From NCBI RefSeq assembly GCF_016801865.2, contig NC_068938.1, forward strand, positions 82,100,886-82,164,885: 64,000 nt of DNA, read 5' to 3'. Below, piece by piece: positions 33,285 through 45,660 of the stretch; within the stretch, counting starts at the first letter, position 1; every line of letters starts with the position of its first letter. The notes below the pieces were generated by a model that saw only the letters and a program-made list of their open reading frames with translations, did no database searches and was not told the origin of the DNA. The position numbers and the translations under genes are program-made. Source of the DNA: Culex pipiens pallens. Lineage: Eukaryota; Arthropoda; Insecta; Diptera; Culicidae.

Positions 33285-34200
33285 TTATTCCAGCTCGAGT
33301 CGTACTTTTTATCCAACGAAACTGTGCCGATTTAATTACCAAATTGACTATCCGAAGCCTTAATTATCCGAAGGATTCCTAAAAACTGCGGATAATCAAA
33401 TCACGGATAAAAAATATTATGATACTCTTTTAGTTTTTCACTTTTAATATCATCATCTTTTTTATCTTATAATATTCTTTTAATTTTAAGTTCTTTGATC
33501 CCACTTAAGTCAAACTTGAGTGGTTGATTAGCAGTTAAAGTGCCAAATTCATTTTTTAAATTTTTAATCACCGCAAATTTGGCCGCCATATTCAACTTAA
33601 AATAAAACTAGCTTTACAACTAAAAACAACACAACTGAAAACTATTATTTGGGAAATTTGAAATTTTTCAGAGAACTCTGGAGGAGTCTGGAATATATTG
33701 ATTTTTTTTAACTGTACTTAATTTTTTTTTCTCGTTTTTTTGCTATGAAAATAAATCATCAGCTTTTGAGTTGCCATAATTGTGGTATGTGCAACTAGGT
33801 GAAATAGATATGGTGATAATTTAAGCAAGAGTCGTACAGTTGCCTAACGAAGCTCGGTCGGGTTGAATAAAAACGACGAGTGTTGAAAAAAATTGTTTCA
33901 TGCTACATTTTTTGCAATTCCGAAAACGACCTTTGAATGTGATTTTTCGTGTAACGTCCATGTATTCAGTCGATTGATCGTTTGCCGTTCAAAAAATCAT
34001 AACAATCTAGAAGAGTATTACTTTACGAAACAAGTGCTGAAAAGTACTATTCGATTCTGTTATTTTTTCGAGAAAGACAGGAAAAATAAATAATTTCATA
34101 ACGGGCTTGCAAAAAAAGTATTTTCCTGAAAAGTTCATTGTAGCGCTCAATTGAGTACTACAAAACTCAACTTGTATGTACTTGTTTCGAAAAGTAGTTA
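33285..34200. repeat. Dispersed 'cgagtcgtac' repeat with an inserted pogo-like fragment
   Basis: 'ctcgagtcgtactttttatc' at 33294 and 'aataaaaacgacgagtg' at 33868, then 'tttttgcaattccgaaaac' and 'aagtgctgaaaagt', follow the order of 52060-52400. Between them, 33340-33600 carries 'attatccgaagg' and 'ttggccgccat', matching the pogo-like MITE at 62949. Confidence 0.6.
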
Positions 34201-34234
34201 CTGTTTTTTTTTCTGAGTGGCCAACTCACGGCTT

Positions 34235-34480
34235 CAAAACTTGGATAAAAAAGTGTTTAAAAATGCATTATACTGATGTCCAGTTGTTTTGCAATCAATT
34301 GTTTTCAAAATTTCGAAGCATTGAAGAATTTTTTGGCGAAAAATAGTTTTAATGGTTTTGTACATTGGAAATTGATAAAAATTCTAAATATTTTTAAATG
34401 AGCCAAAGCCAAACAATGCACAAAAATGCATTTCAGATTGTCAGATTGTTAGTAAATAAACTTTGAAAAATATTTGCAAT
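34235..34480. repeat. Dispersed repeat family H, fragment
   Basis: 'aaaagtgtttaaaaatgcat', 'gtccagttgttttgcaatca' and 'ttttcaaaat' recur in order at 40360-40480 and 58395-58480. Confidence 0.6.
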
Positions 34481-34939
34481 GGCCTCAATGCAACTTAAAA
34501 CTTTATTATAAAACGTTAAAGCAAAAATTTAAAAATAATTGCAGAAAATTAAGAATGAAGAAACAAAATAAAAAATCGCTATTGCAATCAGTACAAAAAA
34601 TCTAAACAAAATTATGCCGTTGTAAATATTTTTCAGTTTAGGATAACCCAATCAACTATTTTTTATTTTAATTTTCAAAGCGGTCTATCACGACAAATTT
34701 AATGAAAAATGCAGAGTCTGTAACAGATCCGGAACAACCCGAATTCGGTTACAATCTTGTGCCCGCTAAAAACTAGAACCAAATCCTGACCTAACTCGAA
34801 GGTCTAAATTGGAAGCAAATTAACGATAAAGAAGTTGTTTTTATGTTGATTATAATATTTTTAAGGTGTTAAAGGGCTCAGGAAATCAAAAATTTAGTAT
34901 GATTTATTTTTTTTCTTCTCTTTCCTTAGATTTGTTTAA

Positions 34940-35552
34940 CCCTCTACTGCCCAATTTTTTTCGAAATTTTTTATTTTTCCCGTGTTCAGGAGGTCACTTT
35001 GAGCAACTTTTGTTCTACGAAAAACTTCACTTCTCTTGTTTTATGTTTTTGTTGTTTCATTTTTAATATTTTAATCTGCTTTTATCTTGCTTAGTTTATG
35101 TTTGTTTTTGGTAGTATTTGGCATACTCTACCACCTCATATCATTACATTTTGCCTATCTAATTTTGTCATGTTTTTACAGTAACTTTTTTACATTTTTT
35201 TCATGTTTTTCACATTTTCTGCTATAAAATGGCACCATTATTATTTAAATTGTAAATAAATGCGTAGAGGCATAGTCTGGGGCACTAGAAAAATTACTGC
35301 ATACTTCTTTTTACTTAAAATATAAGAAATGTTAGTAAAAAATACTGCTAAAGTTTACCACTAAAAAATGACCTTTTTAAAAACATTGGCAAAGTTACAT
35401 AAAACAAGTAAAACTTCCAACCCATAAATTTTCTAAAATTTTAAGAGTTCTTTTTTCCAATGCTTTTTAAAGATCAAAAATTGGTTGAAAATGGATTTTT
35501 GGCGATTTTTTAAATCGAAGCCCGTCTAAAGGCGGGGTTGGGTTGTAGAGGG
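34940..35552. mobile_element. TTAA-flanked piggyBac-like MITE, copy B
   Basis: CCCTCTACTGCCC and GGGTTGTAGAGGG ends with exact TTAA duplications at 34936-34939 and 35553-35556. At 613 bp, its interior is the reverse complement of copy A. It contains 'aatgcgtagaggcatag' near the middle, a conserved internal block of the family. Confidence 0.9.
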
Positions 35553-35599
35553 TTAAGGTCAATTCTGAAAAGTGTTTGTAATAGCCTAATTCCTCAAAA

Positions 35600-37310
35600 C
35601 AAACAAATATCTACGAACTACCGACATTGGATTAGTCAACAGCTCATACAAGGAATTTCAACATTCAATCGACAAAAACGTTTCTAAACAGCCTTCCAAA
35701 AACAGTAACCCAACCACCCACACCTTGCCTTGTACTTACAGATGTTATCGTCGTTATCAGCAACTAAACGTTTCACCGTTTGCTACGCCGGAATCCGTTC
35801 CGTCGCCACAAATTTTACGCCTGATTCATCCAAACTTCTACGGTTTACGCTGCCGCTCGTCGCAAGCTACTGTATTTGTTGTACACACAGGTCGACACAG
35901 CTGCGATTACAACACACGCGCCAAAACCAGTACTAACAATCACTCAATTCAATAAAGGGAGAGCCCAACTTGTTGTGTATTAGTACAGAGAGAATTCTTC
36001 GTCGTGCACAATCACCCAAACACAGCTGATTTGAGCACAGCAACTCCAACAACTCCAGCACTGGATTTATAGAACTCCAAAGAGCAGACACATGGAAATG
36101 TCGAACACAAGCCTGTTGAACACCAGAACAAACAATCGAAACGGGTAATTCGTGATTTTCCTGCTCGCCGCACGTGACTTGCCACCTGAAATTGCTTGTT
36201 TACAAAAACGACGATCTTTTCCTTGCGTACACCGCCACGAACGATCGCTGAATCACACGTTCCAAGCAAGAAGCCTGTTAGCACTTTCGTGTTTCGACCT
36301 GCTGTTTACCTCCACGCACTAATCTTGCCCAAACACACCGGAAATGGCTTCTTGAGCGCTCTCTCAGATCTTGTCGTCACGACGAATCCCAAAAAAAAAA
36401 CACAAACTCACTCACACTTGTCGTAGCGTGCACTTTGCGGACTCGTCAGCATACGACTTGGCGACTTGCGGTTTGGCGACTCAGGCGCTAATTTGTTTTG
36501 TTTTATTTTTTCTTAATTTCTTCTTACGGACACACTGATACGAGCCGAGATGGCGCTCGACAGCCTTGGCGCAAAGTCGTACGAAACCGGTCGTTTGAAC
36601 AGAGAAAAGCCGCAACTTTCACAAAAACATTTCCGAAAAATGACGACGACAAGCTGCCAGGCAAGATACCCTGTTACGGCTCTTTCGCAACAACGCGATT
36701 TTGTGGTTGATGTCTGCGCGATTCCACTTGACGTCTTGGAGTCACTTGTTGCTTGCCGACGTTTCCCCCAAATCTTCCTCAGGGTTCGAACCAGCTCGAA
36801 TCAGTCCACGAAGGTCGTACCTTAAAACTAAACACTTTTAATCCAATTTGAATGTTTGCCTTATGCCCACAAACAAGCTTCGATTCACTACCGAACTAGA
36901 CGATAACAAAAAAAAGATACACAATAATCTACGATATAAAAACAAAAAAAAACGACACAGTACGCGCTTTCGAACAACTATTGCACAAACGTCCAACCTG
37001 CACGAATGTTTTAACTCAACTAACACCCCAGCCGTCGTCGGTTCAAATCCCGAGCGCGCGCGGGCTGTGTTTTGGTTTCCAGCTTACGTTTTGCCCATTC
37101 CTCTCTTCGTCTCTCTTTATTTACACTTGATCAAGGCAGCGTTTGCGTGTGGAGCGGCGCGAGAGAGCGCGAGCGCCACAACTACCAGCACGTGTGCGGC
37201 GGTTAGGTATCGAGTTGGTGCTTGATGCGCGTAGCGCAACAGGTCGAGCGCGCCCGAGAGTAAAGTTTGCCGTCTGTACGCGAGTGGTCTGTGGTCTGAG
37301 GCAGGGGTTC
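35600..37310. other. Repeat-free GC-richer island, candidate promoter or UTR exon
   Basis: This is the longest repeat-free, GC-balanced stretch in the window. Frames are short and present on both strands. The minus strand has a consensus splice donor at its left edge. 'gcgcgagagagcgcgagcgcc' and GA-rich patches near 37160 resemble insect promoter-proximal sequence. A possible 5' UTR exon on the minus strand is an inference. Confidence 0.4.
35733..35744 (-). promoter_or_regulatory. Candidate splice donor on the minus strand
   Basis: Read on the minus strand, 'atct' is followed by GTAAGTACA, close to the GTRAGT consensus, at the border between the GC-balanced island and AT-rich DNA. No matching coding exon is recognised, so this would be the end of a UTR exon if real. 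Confidence 0.3.
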
Positions 37311-37319
37311 TCAAATTTT

Positions 37320-37660
37320 TAAATCACTACTTATAAAAATAAGTGAGTTCCGGCTTTGACAAAAATATCACTAAATATGACTTAAGTGGTCAGGATTGCC
37401 AGATTTGCAATATTGTTGGACTTGTTAAAAAGGTCTTACTATTATTTATCCAACGATAGATCAGATGATTGATTAGGACATAGTTTTCATACAGATCAGT
37501 GAAATCCGGCTTAAAAAATACATAATATTAAGTGGTCATGACATGAGGCAGGGTTGCCACATCTTCAAAATTTCAATTTTGTTTGGAAGGTCTTTCGTTT
37601 ACCTATGGGTCATTCCACCTGAAGTGTGCAAGAAAAAATGCAAATTTGAAAATTACCATC
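37320..37660. repeat. Direct repeats 'ggcaggattgccagatcttc'
   Basis: Related units at about 37388, 37544 and 38389 share 'ca-ggttgccaga-cttcaa' and 'ggtctttcg'. Two of them bracket the foldback at 37661-38355. Confidence 0.55.
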
Positions 37661-38355
37661 TCCGATTCTGCTCAAATTTGGCAGAGCTGTTGAGACTATC
37701 AAAACATGCAAAAATCCCGAATTTCATCCAAATCGGACCACCCCCTCCATTTTTGTACCCTCCCAAAAAATCGACTTTTTGGCGATTTTTGAGCGAAACC
37801 CCTATCTTTAAACGATGATAACTCAGTAACCACAGATCTTAGAGGGTCGGTCTTACACTCAATTTTGAAGGAAATTTCCGTAGAATCCATATGCGGCGAG
37901 TGTAGCTAATTTAGGTAATCTCAAATGCTCAAAACATTAAAATTCGATATCTCTGGAATGAAACATATTCCTTTCTGTCGATAAGTGATTCTTATGTAAA
38001 ATTGGCCGGGAAATACGATGGTGAGGTCAAATTAAAAAAATAAATAGGGCTGTTTTGAGATACGGCCATTTAAAGTTTTCAATTGCGCAATACAGGTAGA
38101 AAAAATATTTTAATCTAAATTTTGATCACGGAAATGGATTCTACGTCCAATTTCCTTCAAAATTGAGTGTAAGACCGACCCTCTAAGATCTGTGGTTCCT
38201 GAGTTATCGTCATTTGGTTTCGCTCAAAAATCGCCAAAAAGTCGATTTTTTGGGAGGGTACAAAAATGGAGGGGGTGGTCCGATTTGGATGAAATTCGGG
38301 ATTTTTGCATGTTTTGATAGTCTCAACAGCTCTGCCAAATTTGAGCAGAATCGGA
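37661..38355. mobile_element. 695-bp foldback element, arms about 225 bp
   Basis: The left arm 37661-37890 ('ccgattctgctcaaatttgg' to 'tagaatccat') is mirrored by 38134-38355 with few differences and a small indel near 'gcgaaacc'. The spacer of about 243 bp is AT-rich. Overlapping frames on both strands are symmetric by-products. Confidence 0.8.
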
Positions 38356-38399
38356 TACAATATTTCAGATTCGGGCATAGACTCGAGGCAGGATTGCCA

Positions 38400-38765
38400 G
38401 ATCTTCAATATTTTAAACTCATTTGAAAGGACTTTCGATTATGATAATTTGTACGATTTTCAGCATTCGGATACGTGCGAAAACATACTTTTATACATAA
38501 CTTTTGAACTACTTATCGAAATTTCAAACATTTTAATAGCGATGTATGGGACCCTAAGCCGAGTCCAATGAGACCTGTTTGAACAAAATTGATTAATCCA
38601 GTGCTGAGAAAACTGAGTGACATTATTGATAACACACATACACACAGACAGGTAGACATTCGTGCAGTTTTCTGTTCTGAGTCGATAGTTATACATGAAG
38701 GTGGGTCTACGAGCTTTCTGTTAAAAGTTATTTTTTTAGCAGTCTAAGTGAAGAAGGCAAAACTG
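38400..38765 (-). mobile_element. Family F dispersed repeat, minus orientation
   Basis: The minus strand gives 'gcctt' and 'cttcacttag', then 'gctcgtagacccaccttcat', 'atcgactcagaa' and 'gaatgtctacctgtctgtg', the family order also seen at 13640-14090. Confidence 0.65.
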
Positions 38766-38774
38766 TTCATATCT

Positions 38775-38849
38775 AGAGATTTTTTTAAATAGCTCCTATA
38801 AACTATTGCGTTACATATGTTTGTAGGACCTTTTCAAAAAGAACTGTGG
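38775..38849. mobile_element. Family G palindromic MITE, copy 4
   Basis: 'agagatttttttaaa' and 'gctcctataaac' pair with 'gtttgtaggacct' and 'aaaaagaactgt'. It is more diverged than the other copies. Confidence 0.55.
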
Positions 38850-38879
38850 ATATTATCAAACAATTTCTACATACAATTT

Positions 38880-39850
38880 TTGGCTCAGGTTAAGAACCAC
38901 TGCAATTCCCTCACAATCTTCCAGTCTCGAGGTCTCCCACACCACCAATACAGGAGCAGCGGCAACAGCAGTCGGTGTCGAGTTCGAGCCGTTCGAAGTC
39001 AAGTGCTCGTGTGAAGGAAAACCAGAAACAACAAGCATGCCGCGCGCGCTCGATTATAAAATCGGCCTTTGCGCTCTCTCTTTCACTTTGGGACTTCTTG
39101 TTTTGGACCGCTCTGTGCTGTGCTATGCAATGCACTGTGGTCGCTGACTCTCGATACAGGTTACTCACTCACTCACTCACTTACTCACTCACGAGTCGCC
39201 GCGGCGGTGCGATGATGCGATTGGGGCGCAACGGGAATGAAACGTAATAAAAATTTCTCAAAAATCTCGAATCAAGATCATCGTCATCGTTGCCGTTCGT
39301 ACCTGCTTGAGGAGGTTGCGGAGGATGCCGATGCACTGTGATGTATAGAGCCAGAGTCAATGTGCTCAGACTCAGCTCATTTATCTAGCCTTAGTTGTTG
39401 CTCCGATAGAAGAACGTTACCCTGTGCGCGACACCGTAGACAACATTGAGTCAACGTGTTCTGAGAGTTCATTAGTTTTTCGTGGCTTTGTTCGGCAAGA
39501 CAAGACCCTCTCTCCGTTGTTGTTGCTGGCGGCAAGTCTAATGTGATTATAATTGGAACTGGTCAAAAATGCACACACAAGGTTTCGGGCCCAAGGGACT
39601 CGAGACAGGCCCGCTGAAAGAATGTTGAGAAATGGTTCACAATTTGGCCGGATAGCCGCCGACATTCGTTCGAAAAATAGCCAAGGTTGGCCACCCGTCA
39701 AATTTGTAAAGCGAAAACGGAGACAAGCAATTTCTGAATCAAAACACTTGACACGATCGCGCGACCGATGGATTAATTCAATGGAATGTAAATAAATGAT
39801 GTTAATGATATTTAGATGCGAATCTGCTGAACTTGAGAGCAACATTTGGG
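38880..39850. other. Repeat-poor island, candidate promoter region
   Basis: It contains a TATA-like site at 39055, a 'ctcactcactcactcac' microsatellite near 39164 and GC-rich 'gagtcgccgcggcggtgcga' near 39193. Frames of 80-142 codons on opposite strands overlap one another, with no known domain. Confidence 0.4.
39055..39090 (+). promoter_or_regulatory. Candidate core promoter (TATA plus initiator-like)
   Basis: TATAAA at 39055-39060 is followed 30 bp later by 'tttcactttg' (A at 39085), near the insect initiator TCAKTY but with C at one position. GA/CT-rich 'gctctctctttc' lies between. The spacing is canonical, but there is no obvious downstream coding exon. Confidence 0.3.
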
Positions 39851-40360
39851 TCGATCTGTCTTGCGATTTGGTTCATTGTAAGATTAATCATGTCTAGATA
39901 AATTTGTTTTGAAATACATATAACCGATCAGAACCGATCAAAAATGACAAAGTGAACAAACAGAGTATGAATTACATAAAAAAGAGACTAATTATTACAT
40001 TTGAAATTGAGGATTTTGGCGGATGTCTGGCATACTCAGCATAAAAATGTGTGCAAAAAATGTGTAATTTTACATCAGAAACATGTAAACTTTTCAACAG
40101 TTTGTTTGATTTGAATTTCACATTTGTACACATTATTTCAGATAAAGATATTCGAAAAAGAGTTAATATTCAACTAACCAAATTTCAACGTTTCTAATTT
40201 CAACTTTTATATACTTTGTAGCAGTAACATAATCCTTCGGGGACGTTTTACTTCCCCATACAATGGATGGCAGGACCAGATGGAAATCGAATCCATTTAA
40301 TCCAATTTTAAAAAATATAAAAATTGAAATAAGGAGCCATGGGTTCATCATTTTAATGAT
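39850..40360. other. AT-rich DNA, no gene recognised
   Basis: 'gtgtgcaaaaaatgtgtaat' and 'ttttacatcag' near 40050 resemble a fragment of the CACAG MITE. Otherwise anonymous. Confidence 0.4.
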
Positions 40361-40700
40361 AAAAGTGTTTTAAAGTGTTTTAACACCTGTCCAGTTGTTT
40401 TGTAATCATTAGTTTCCAAAATATATAAGTATTGACGAAACTTGTATGTTTTGCCAAAACATTTTTTTTTTTTTGCTGAACATCGGAATGCTATAAAATA
40501 AATTCAAAACATTTTTAAACGAGCCCAAACATCCTAAATATGATTATCAATGCAGAAAAATGCATTTTAGATTGTTTTTAGCTGATTAGACTTCTGTTTT
40601 CTTGGAAATTTTGAAGCTTTTTAAATTTTTTCTGCCCCTTGATTTTTTGGACCATTTTTGAAGAAAGGGTGCGCAAATACGGTCTAAATGTTAAAAAAAA
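40360..40700. repeat. Dispersed repeat family H
   Basis: 'tgtccagttgttttgtaatc', 'ttccaaaatata' and 'attgacgaaa', then 'ttggaaattttgaagc' and 'ctgccccttgatttt', match 58395-58910 in order. Confidence 0.65.
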
Positions 40701-41019
40701 TTAAGAGCATTTGTTTCTAAAAACTCCAGTTCAAAATTCGATGCACAGAAAAATTTGTTATTTAGAGGATTCTTGTTACGTTCTTTTGACCTGTTATTTT
40801 CTAGTTTGATCACTCATAACAAGAAAATAATTTTGTTTCTGATATTCAATTATGACTTAATAACTGGTTGAATATTTAACAATTTTATGAATTAAGAAAG
40901 CATTGCATTCTTAATGTTTCAAAATATGGTGAATTTAGTAGTTTGACCTGTTTCTTGTGACATGACAATGTTTAAAAAAATATGCTAAATCCTAGTTTGT
41001 TCATTTTTCCCATTGAGTA

Positions 41020-43255
41020 GTTCTCTTCAAATTCGCATTTTCTCTCAATTTTTAAATCTTCATTCTTTGATTTGGATCAAACTATGTCCAAAGAAGCAAG
41101 AAGCAATATTGATGTTTTTCATGCACGTCTCCATACAATTTTGGGGGCTTGTCAAACAAAATGGGTATGTAAATGTATGAAATTTGGTATCTTGAGAAGG
41201 GATTTTCTGATCAATTTTTTGTTTTGCAAAGTTGTAGGTTATGATTAGGTCTTTTCATATAAAAATGGGTGCACGAAAACAAATTCCGATTTGTTTATTT
41301 AACTTTTGATCACTAAAAGTTAAATTCCCAAAATGCATATTTTTTTTAAATTTTCCTTTTTTTATATTTTTAGGGGACTTAAAAAACATCTTCATCTTTT
41401 GAGCCATAGTAGACCGATTCTTCGGCTCCTTTTCAAAAAAAATCCAAGTTTTTTTCAGCGTTTCGGCTGTAGTGGCAAAATAAAAGAAGAAACCCCCAAA
41501 TGTTATTACATATTTGGAAAGATAATTGATTTTCCTAAAAAGAAATATCATGCAGAATTAACCATATAGTACCTGTGCTTCTCCTGAAATAAAAATGTAG
41601 CGTGACGGGACAACATCGTAAAACTGGACTTTTAAAAGGCACACTACAAAAATCGCTACAGTTTTGCCAGTTTGATTTAAAAAAAACTTTTGCTCTTCTA
41701 CACATTATCACAAATTAAAAAACGAATCTTTTGCTCCTTGAACTGAAAGAATTGGTTGAAATTTGAGTTTTTGCCAGCCATTTCTTTTCGTGACGGGACA
41801 ACGTAAGGAGCAGATTTATGAAAAAACTCCTCTCCCGTTCAATGGCTTCCAGACCACATTTGGTCAATATTCTTGGCTTTTAAGGTAAGAAAACGCATTT
41901 AAAGCACATTGCAATTATTGCATCATAATAAAAATGATTTTTTTCATATTAAAAATCACATTGAAAATTGAAAAATGTGACATTTTGGTGTAGCTTCGCT
42001 AAGAATCGGTCAGTACGAAATGGTGTCAAATCTGGTTTAGTAGATATATTTTTTTGAAAAAAAACACGTTTTTCATCAAAAACCTGGACAAACAATTATT
42101 AAAAATCATTTTTAAAGAAAAATCTTTGCATTCTGAAAGTTTCTTACATGGATAAAATGTACCGTTTCAAAGTAATAGTTACTTTCAGATAAACATTTTC
42201 GAATTCTTTTCATTTTTTTGCATTTTAAAAATACTTCTTGAAAAAAAGCTCTCTTGAAAAAATCTGTTTGAACAGGTGAATCAATGTAATTGTGTTTTTC
42301 TAATTTTACCTACACAACAAAAAAAAGTGTAATTTTAGAAGGTTGAATTGCCTCTTTTTTATTTAATGTTACCTCAATTTAGACTGAAAATGCGACATTA
42401 CACCAGAATAGTGGTAAAATTACACATTTTTTTCTGACATAAAAGATGTACCCCTTTCCAGATGTAATATTACCATGATTTTTTTTTCTGTGTAATTAGC
42501 CTGTAATTTTAAATAGAAGATATCTCGGAAAATATCAGTTCGTTTTTCAATGATAAAAAATGAAACTTTTGCTTAATGTTCTGATTTTTCCAATGAAAAT
42601 ATTTGAAAAAAAAACCGGCCCTTCTAAGAAATATTTTTTATGGATGCCCTTCAAGAAGTATTTTAAAAATGCAAAACTTAAGAAAGGAAATCGAATATTT
42701 ATACCTAGAAGTAGCTATAACTTGAAAACGGTACATTTTTTCGAAAACAATCCAAAACACTTTTTGATTGCAAATTTAATTGTGCTTCAAAAAATCATTT
42801 TTAATATTTTTTGTTATGGTTATCGATATTTTAAAAAAAAACTCGATATTTTCAAAAAATCCTATCTCCCAAACAAGATATTACTTTTTGGCTCAGAAGA
42901 TGCCAACATTTTTGCAATCTTTTAAAAGCAATTTATAAGTTTTGTGCAGATCAACAAAACGCATTTTGAAACTTGCAAAAATATTGTATGGTTTAAGAGA
43001 AATCGACGAAAACATCAAATAGATCAGAAAATTCCACACATTTACACACCCATTTTGGATGGAGAGTGGAGATTTGTATGGAAAAACTAATAATGCAAAA
43101 TGGCTTCCTTTGACACAGAGAATGCATGGACAAAGCTTCATCCAAATAAAAAATACGATGAAAAATCGATTTTCGAAATCGTAGAGAACCACTCCAATCT
43201 AGATTTTTTTGATGCCCTAATGTGACACAATTTGATGCAACTTTAAAGTTTTTTT
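41020..43255. repeat. Family E, most complete copy, with inverted ends
   Basis: The phrases near 41130-41250 ('ttttctgatcaattttt', 'aaagttgtaggttatgatta') are inverse to those near 42980-43080 ('atagatcagaaaattcc', 'gtatggaaaaact'), so the two ends face each other like a decayed inverted-repeat DNA element. A CACAG MITE sits at 42313-42492. A 121-codon plus frame at 42560-42925 is Lys- and Phe-rich with no domain. Confidence 0.6.
42313..42492. mobile_element. CACAG MITE (TA-flanked) inside family E
   Basis: CACAACAAAAAAAAG and TTTTTTTCTGTG ends, TA at 42311-42312 and 42493-42494, 180 bp, slightly deleted relative to the 220-bp copies. Confidence 0.8.
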
Positions 43256-43492
43256 TTGCAAAATATTTTTAAAACAATAACAATTAAACAGAAAAAAGTC
43301 GAATAAAGTAATAAATACACCCAACCGGCGGTCGCATGATTGTGGTACATGGCGGCATGAAAGTATATCAGAATCTGCATGAAGACTGTCCTCATGCATT
43401 TTTTGCGATATAGGGGTATGACATTTTTGCCCGTTACCGACAATTATCGACATTACCGACGGCAGATTGATTGTATTGCAGAAAAAAAAATC

Positions 43493-43563
43493 TTAACATC
43501 ACGAGGATTGAACCATCAACTTCTAGTTTGCTGATCCGACACGCTACCACCGCGCCATGGACG
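43493..43563 (-). mobile_element. tRNA-like SINE fragment
   Basis: The minus strand shows A box TGGCGCGGTGG and B box GGTTCAATCCT at tRNA-like spacing, but the anticodon stem does not pair well and the acceptor halves do not match. It is a decayed tRNA-derived head, not a tRNA gene. No target duplications were found. Confidence 0.5.
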
Positions 43564-43564
43564 C

Positions 43565-44160
43565 TTGATGAATGGTGAGGGACAGAGCGCGAACATAATG
43601 TTCTCTCTGGAGTGTTGCTCGGGGACGGGCCAGCATTATATGTGTTGGTGAGAACTGTAGATCGATGACGTGTTTACACGCGGGCAAAAATGATCTATGG
43701 GCTTGCAGCAAAAAATGTAATAAAATATAACATTTTCTGCAGCAAATCCACTTTGGCAGATTTTGAGATCTATTTTTCCTTTGGGTGTAGACAATAACTT
43801 AAAAATGAGTTGCAGAAAAGCTTTCAGAAACAACTAAAAATGAGATTATAACAATTAAAGATACTGAACACCAACGAGAGAGGTAGTGTTTTGTTTAAGT
43901 TAACACACAAAGACTTCATACAGATAAAATACCAACGTTTTTATAATAACATTTTGATGGCGTAAGGTAAAAACAATGATGTTTCTTTTGTGGCATGAAT
44001 TTTCAAAAATCACCAATATCAAAACTGCATTTCGAATAACTTTTGGTGTGTCATTCGACACAGTAGTAATTCAAAGTCAATCAACCGATAATTTCCGAAC
44101 GCATTTCCAACCCTCTCCTTCCAAATTAAATGCATTTCAAGTGAAAAAGAAAGTCAATCA
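43565..44160. other. Anonymous DNA, no gene recognised
   Basis: Mixed composition, with 'tgcagcaaaaaatg' and 'cattttctgcagca' near 43706-43746 as a local inverted repeat. Confidence 0.4.
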
Positions 44161-45660
44161 GAGAACCTCATAATGGCGGTGGCGGTGTTGATGATGATGA
44201 TATGGATCATAAAAATTCCGAGTAGCCGAAAACGCGAGCGAAAGTTCATCTTTTTATTCATTTGTTGAAATGGTGGTGGCGGTGCAGGGTGGACGGCAAA
44301 AGTGTTTTTTTCCTTTTCTCTGGAAATTTATGGCGTTAATTCATACAGGGCAATTAGGAATCATCGGCAACCGAACAAACAGCAAACGCCCCGAACCGCG
44401 CGGAATATGCTTTCAATCGAGGAAAAACAAAGAAAAGCTCTTTTTCCGCGGGCGCGAGCACGCACTCGAAAAAGCCAACGCAGCCGAAGCTCATTTGGGA
44501 AGAAGAAAACGAGCTTTGAAGCCTAATTGATCCAAATTGCGTGGATTGCGCGGGGCGTATTAACCTATTGGCCACTTAAGATGTGATTTTGAAGCAAAGA
44601 AAAAAACACACGGCGGCGCCCAACTTGGCACAAAACGCTAATTGGTCATTTGAGTGCAAAATATAGACATAAAACACGCTAACGCGGGACCAGCAAATGC
44701 CACGATGGTCGAAAAATGCACGCCTTCAATTAGCCAAGATGCACGTGCAGGTCAAAGAAAATCATTCACGTGCTGCGTGGAAAGTCCGCATTAAAAACGC
44801 GGGTTAAAAGCTCTTTAGGATTTTCCTTCACGTGCCTTGAAATTGCGTGAGTTGAACTATTTCATCAATTAAAAATATTTAAATAAATTGAAAACATTAC
44901 TAAAACTTCAGTACTTTCTAATAATTTTACTGCCGTGCCGTTGGAATCACAACCACAGTTCCAATTTTTTAGCTTCCGTAAACAAAACAGCTTTTCTTAA
45001 GAACTTTCAATCACTCAACTCAATCCAACGGGACTTTAAAACGCGAAACAAAGAAAATCCTTCTTCTCGTTATGGCTCTTACCTTGAAATTTATGGCTCA
45101 GTGTCATATGAAAATAGCCTTATACCCTTCAAATTGGTCAAACCATTCATTCAACATCACAGGCAATCCCGTTACGCCAACCCGCCTGTTTCGGCCAAGA
45201 TAAGCCGCCAACCACCGCGAAGGGCATCATGTCAGTGCATAATAAATTCAGGTGACTCGACTTGACTCAACTTGACTCGACTGTCCTCGTTCACCCACCC
45301 AAAAATTAAACCTCAAAAAATATGCAAAGCGCCGAATCTCTCCTGGAAGCTGGATGACCAAAAATCCACGAGTCGGTCACCGGGCGCACGTACCCCAGAA
45401 CCCTCAATTCAATCTGTCAGCCGCCACAAGCCACAAGCACGGACAAACGGGTCCATTGAGGTGGATTTTCAGAGGGTCTCTCCCTGTGCGTGCGTGAAAG
45501 AAGTCCAACTTAAGTGCTGCATCACCTTGGCGCGAGACTTCGACACAAAGAACCCGGGCCGCGTCTGACCGTGTGCGCCCAGCCCCGGTGGTCATTCAGG
45601 GCTCACGATTCTGGACTAGAGCAAGATAAACAGGGCAGGGCCGGAGAAGGTACAAAATTA
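44160..45660. other. Repeat-poor island, candidate conserved non-coding DNA
   Basis: It is GC-balanced, with 'ggcggtggcggtg' near 44174 and 'actcgacttgactcaacttg' near 45247. The longest plus frame, 125 codons at 44888-45265, has no recognised domain or splice context. Confidence 0.4.

Noticed and set aside
36960..37070. tRNA-like element at 'ggttcaaatcc' (about 37040)
   Set aside because: Only a B-box match is present; there is no A box, anticodon stem or acceptor pairing around it.
39417..39845. 142-codon minus-strand frame as an exon
   Set aside because: An 80-codon frame is open on the other strand over the same bases, and no domain or splice sites are visible.
42560..42925. 121-codon plus-strand frame in family E
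   Set aside because: It lies in a dispersed non-coding repeat and is Lys/Phe-rich as expected from AT-rich DNA.
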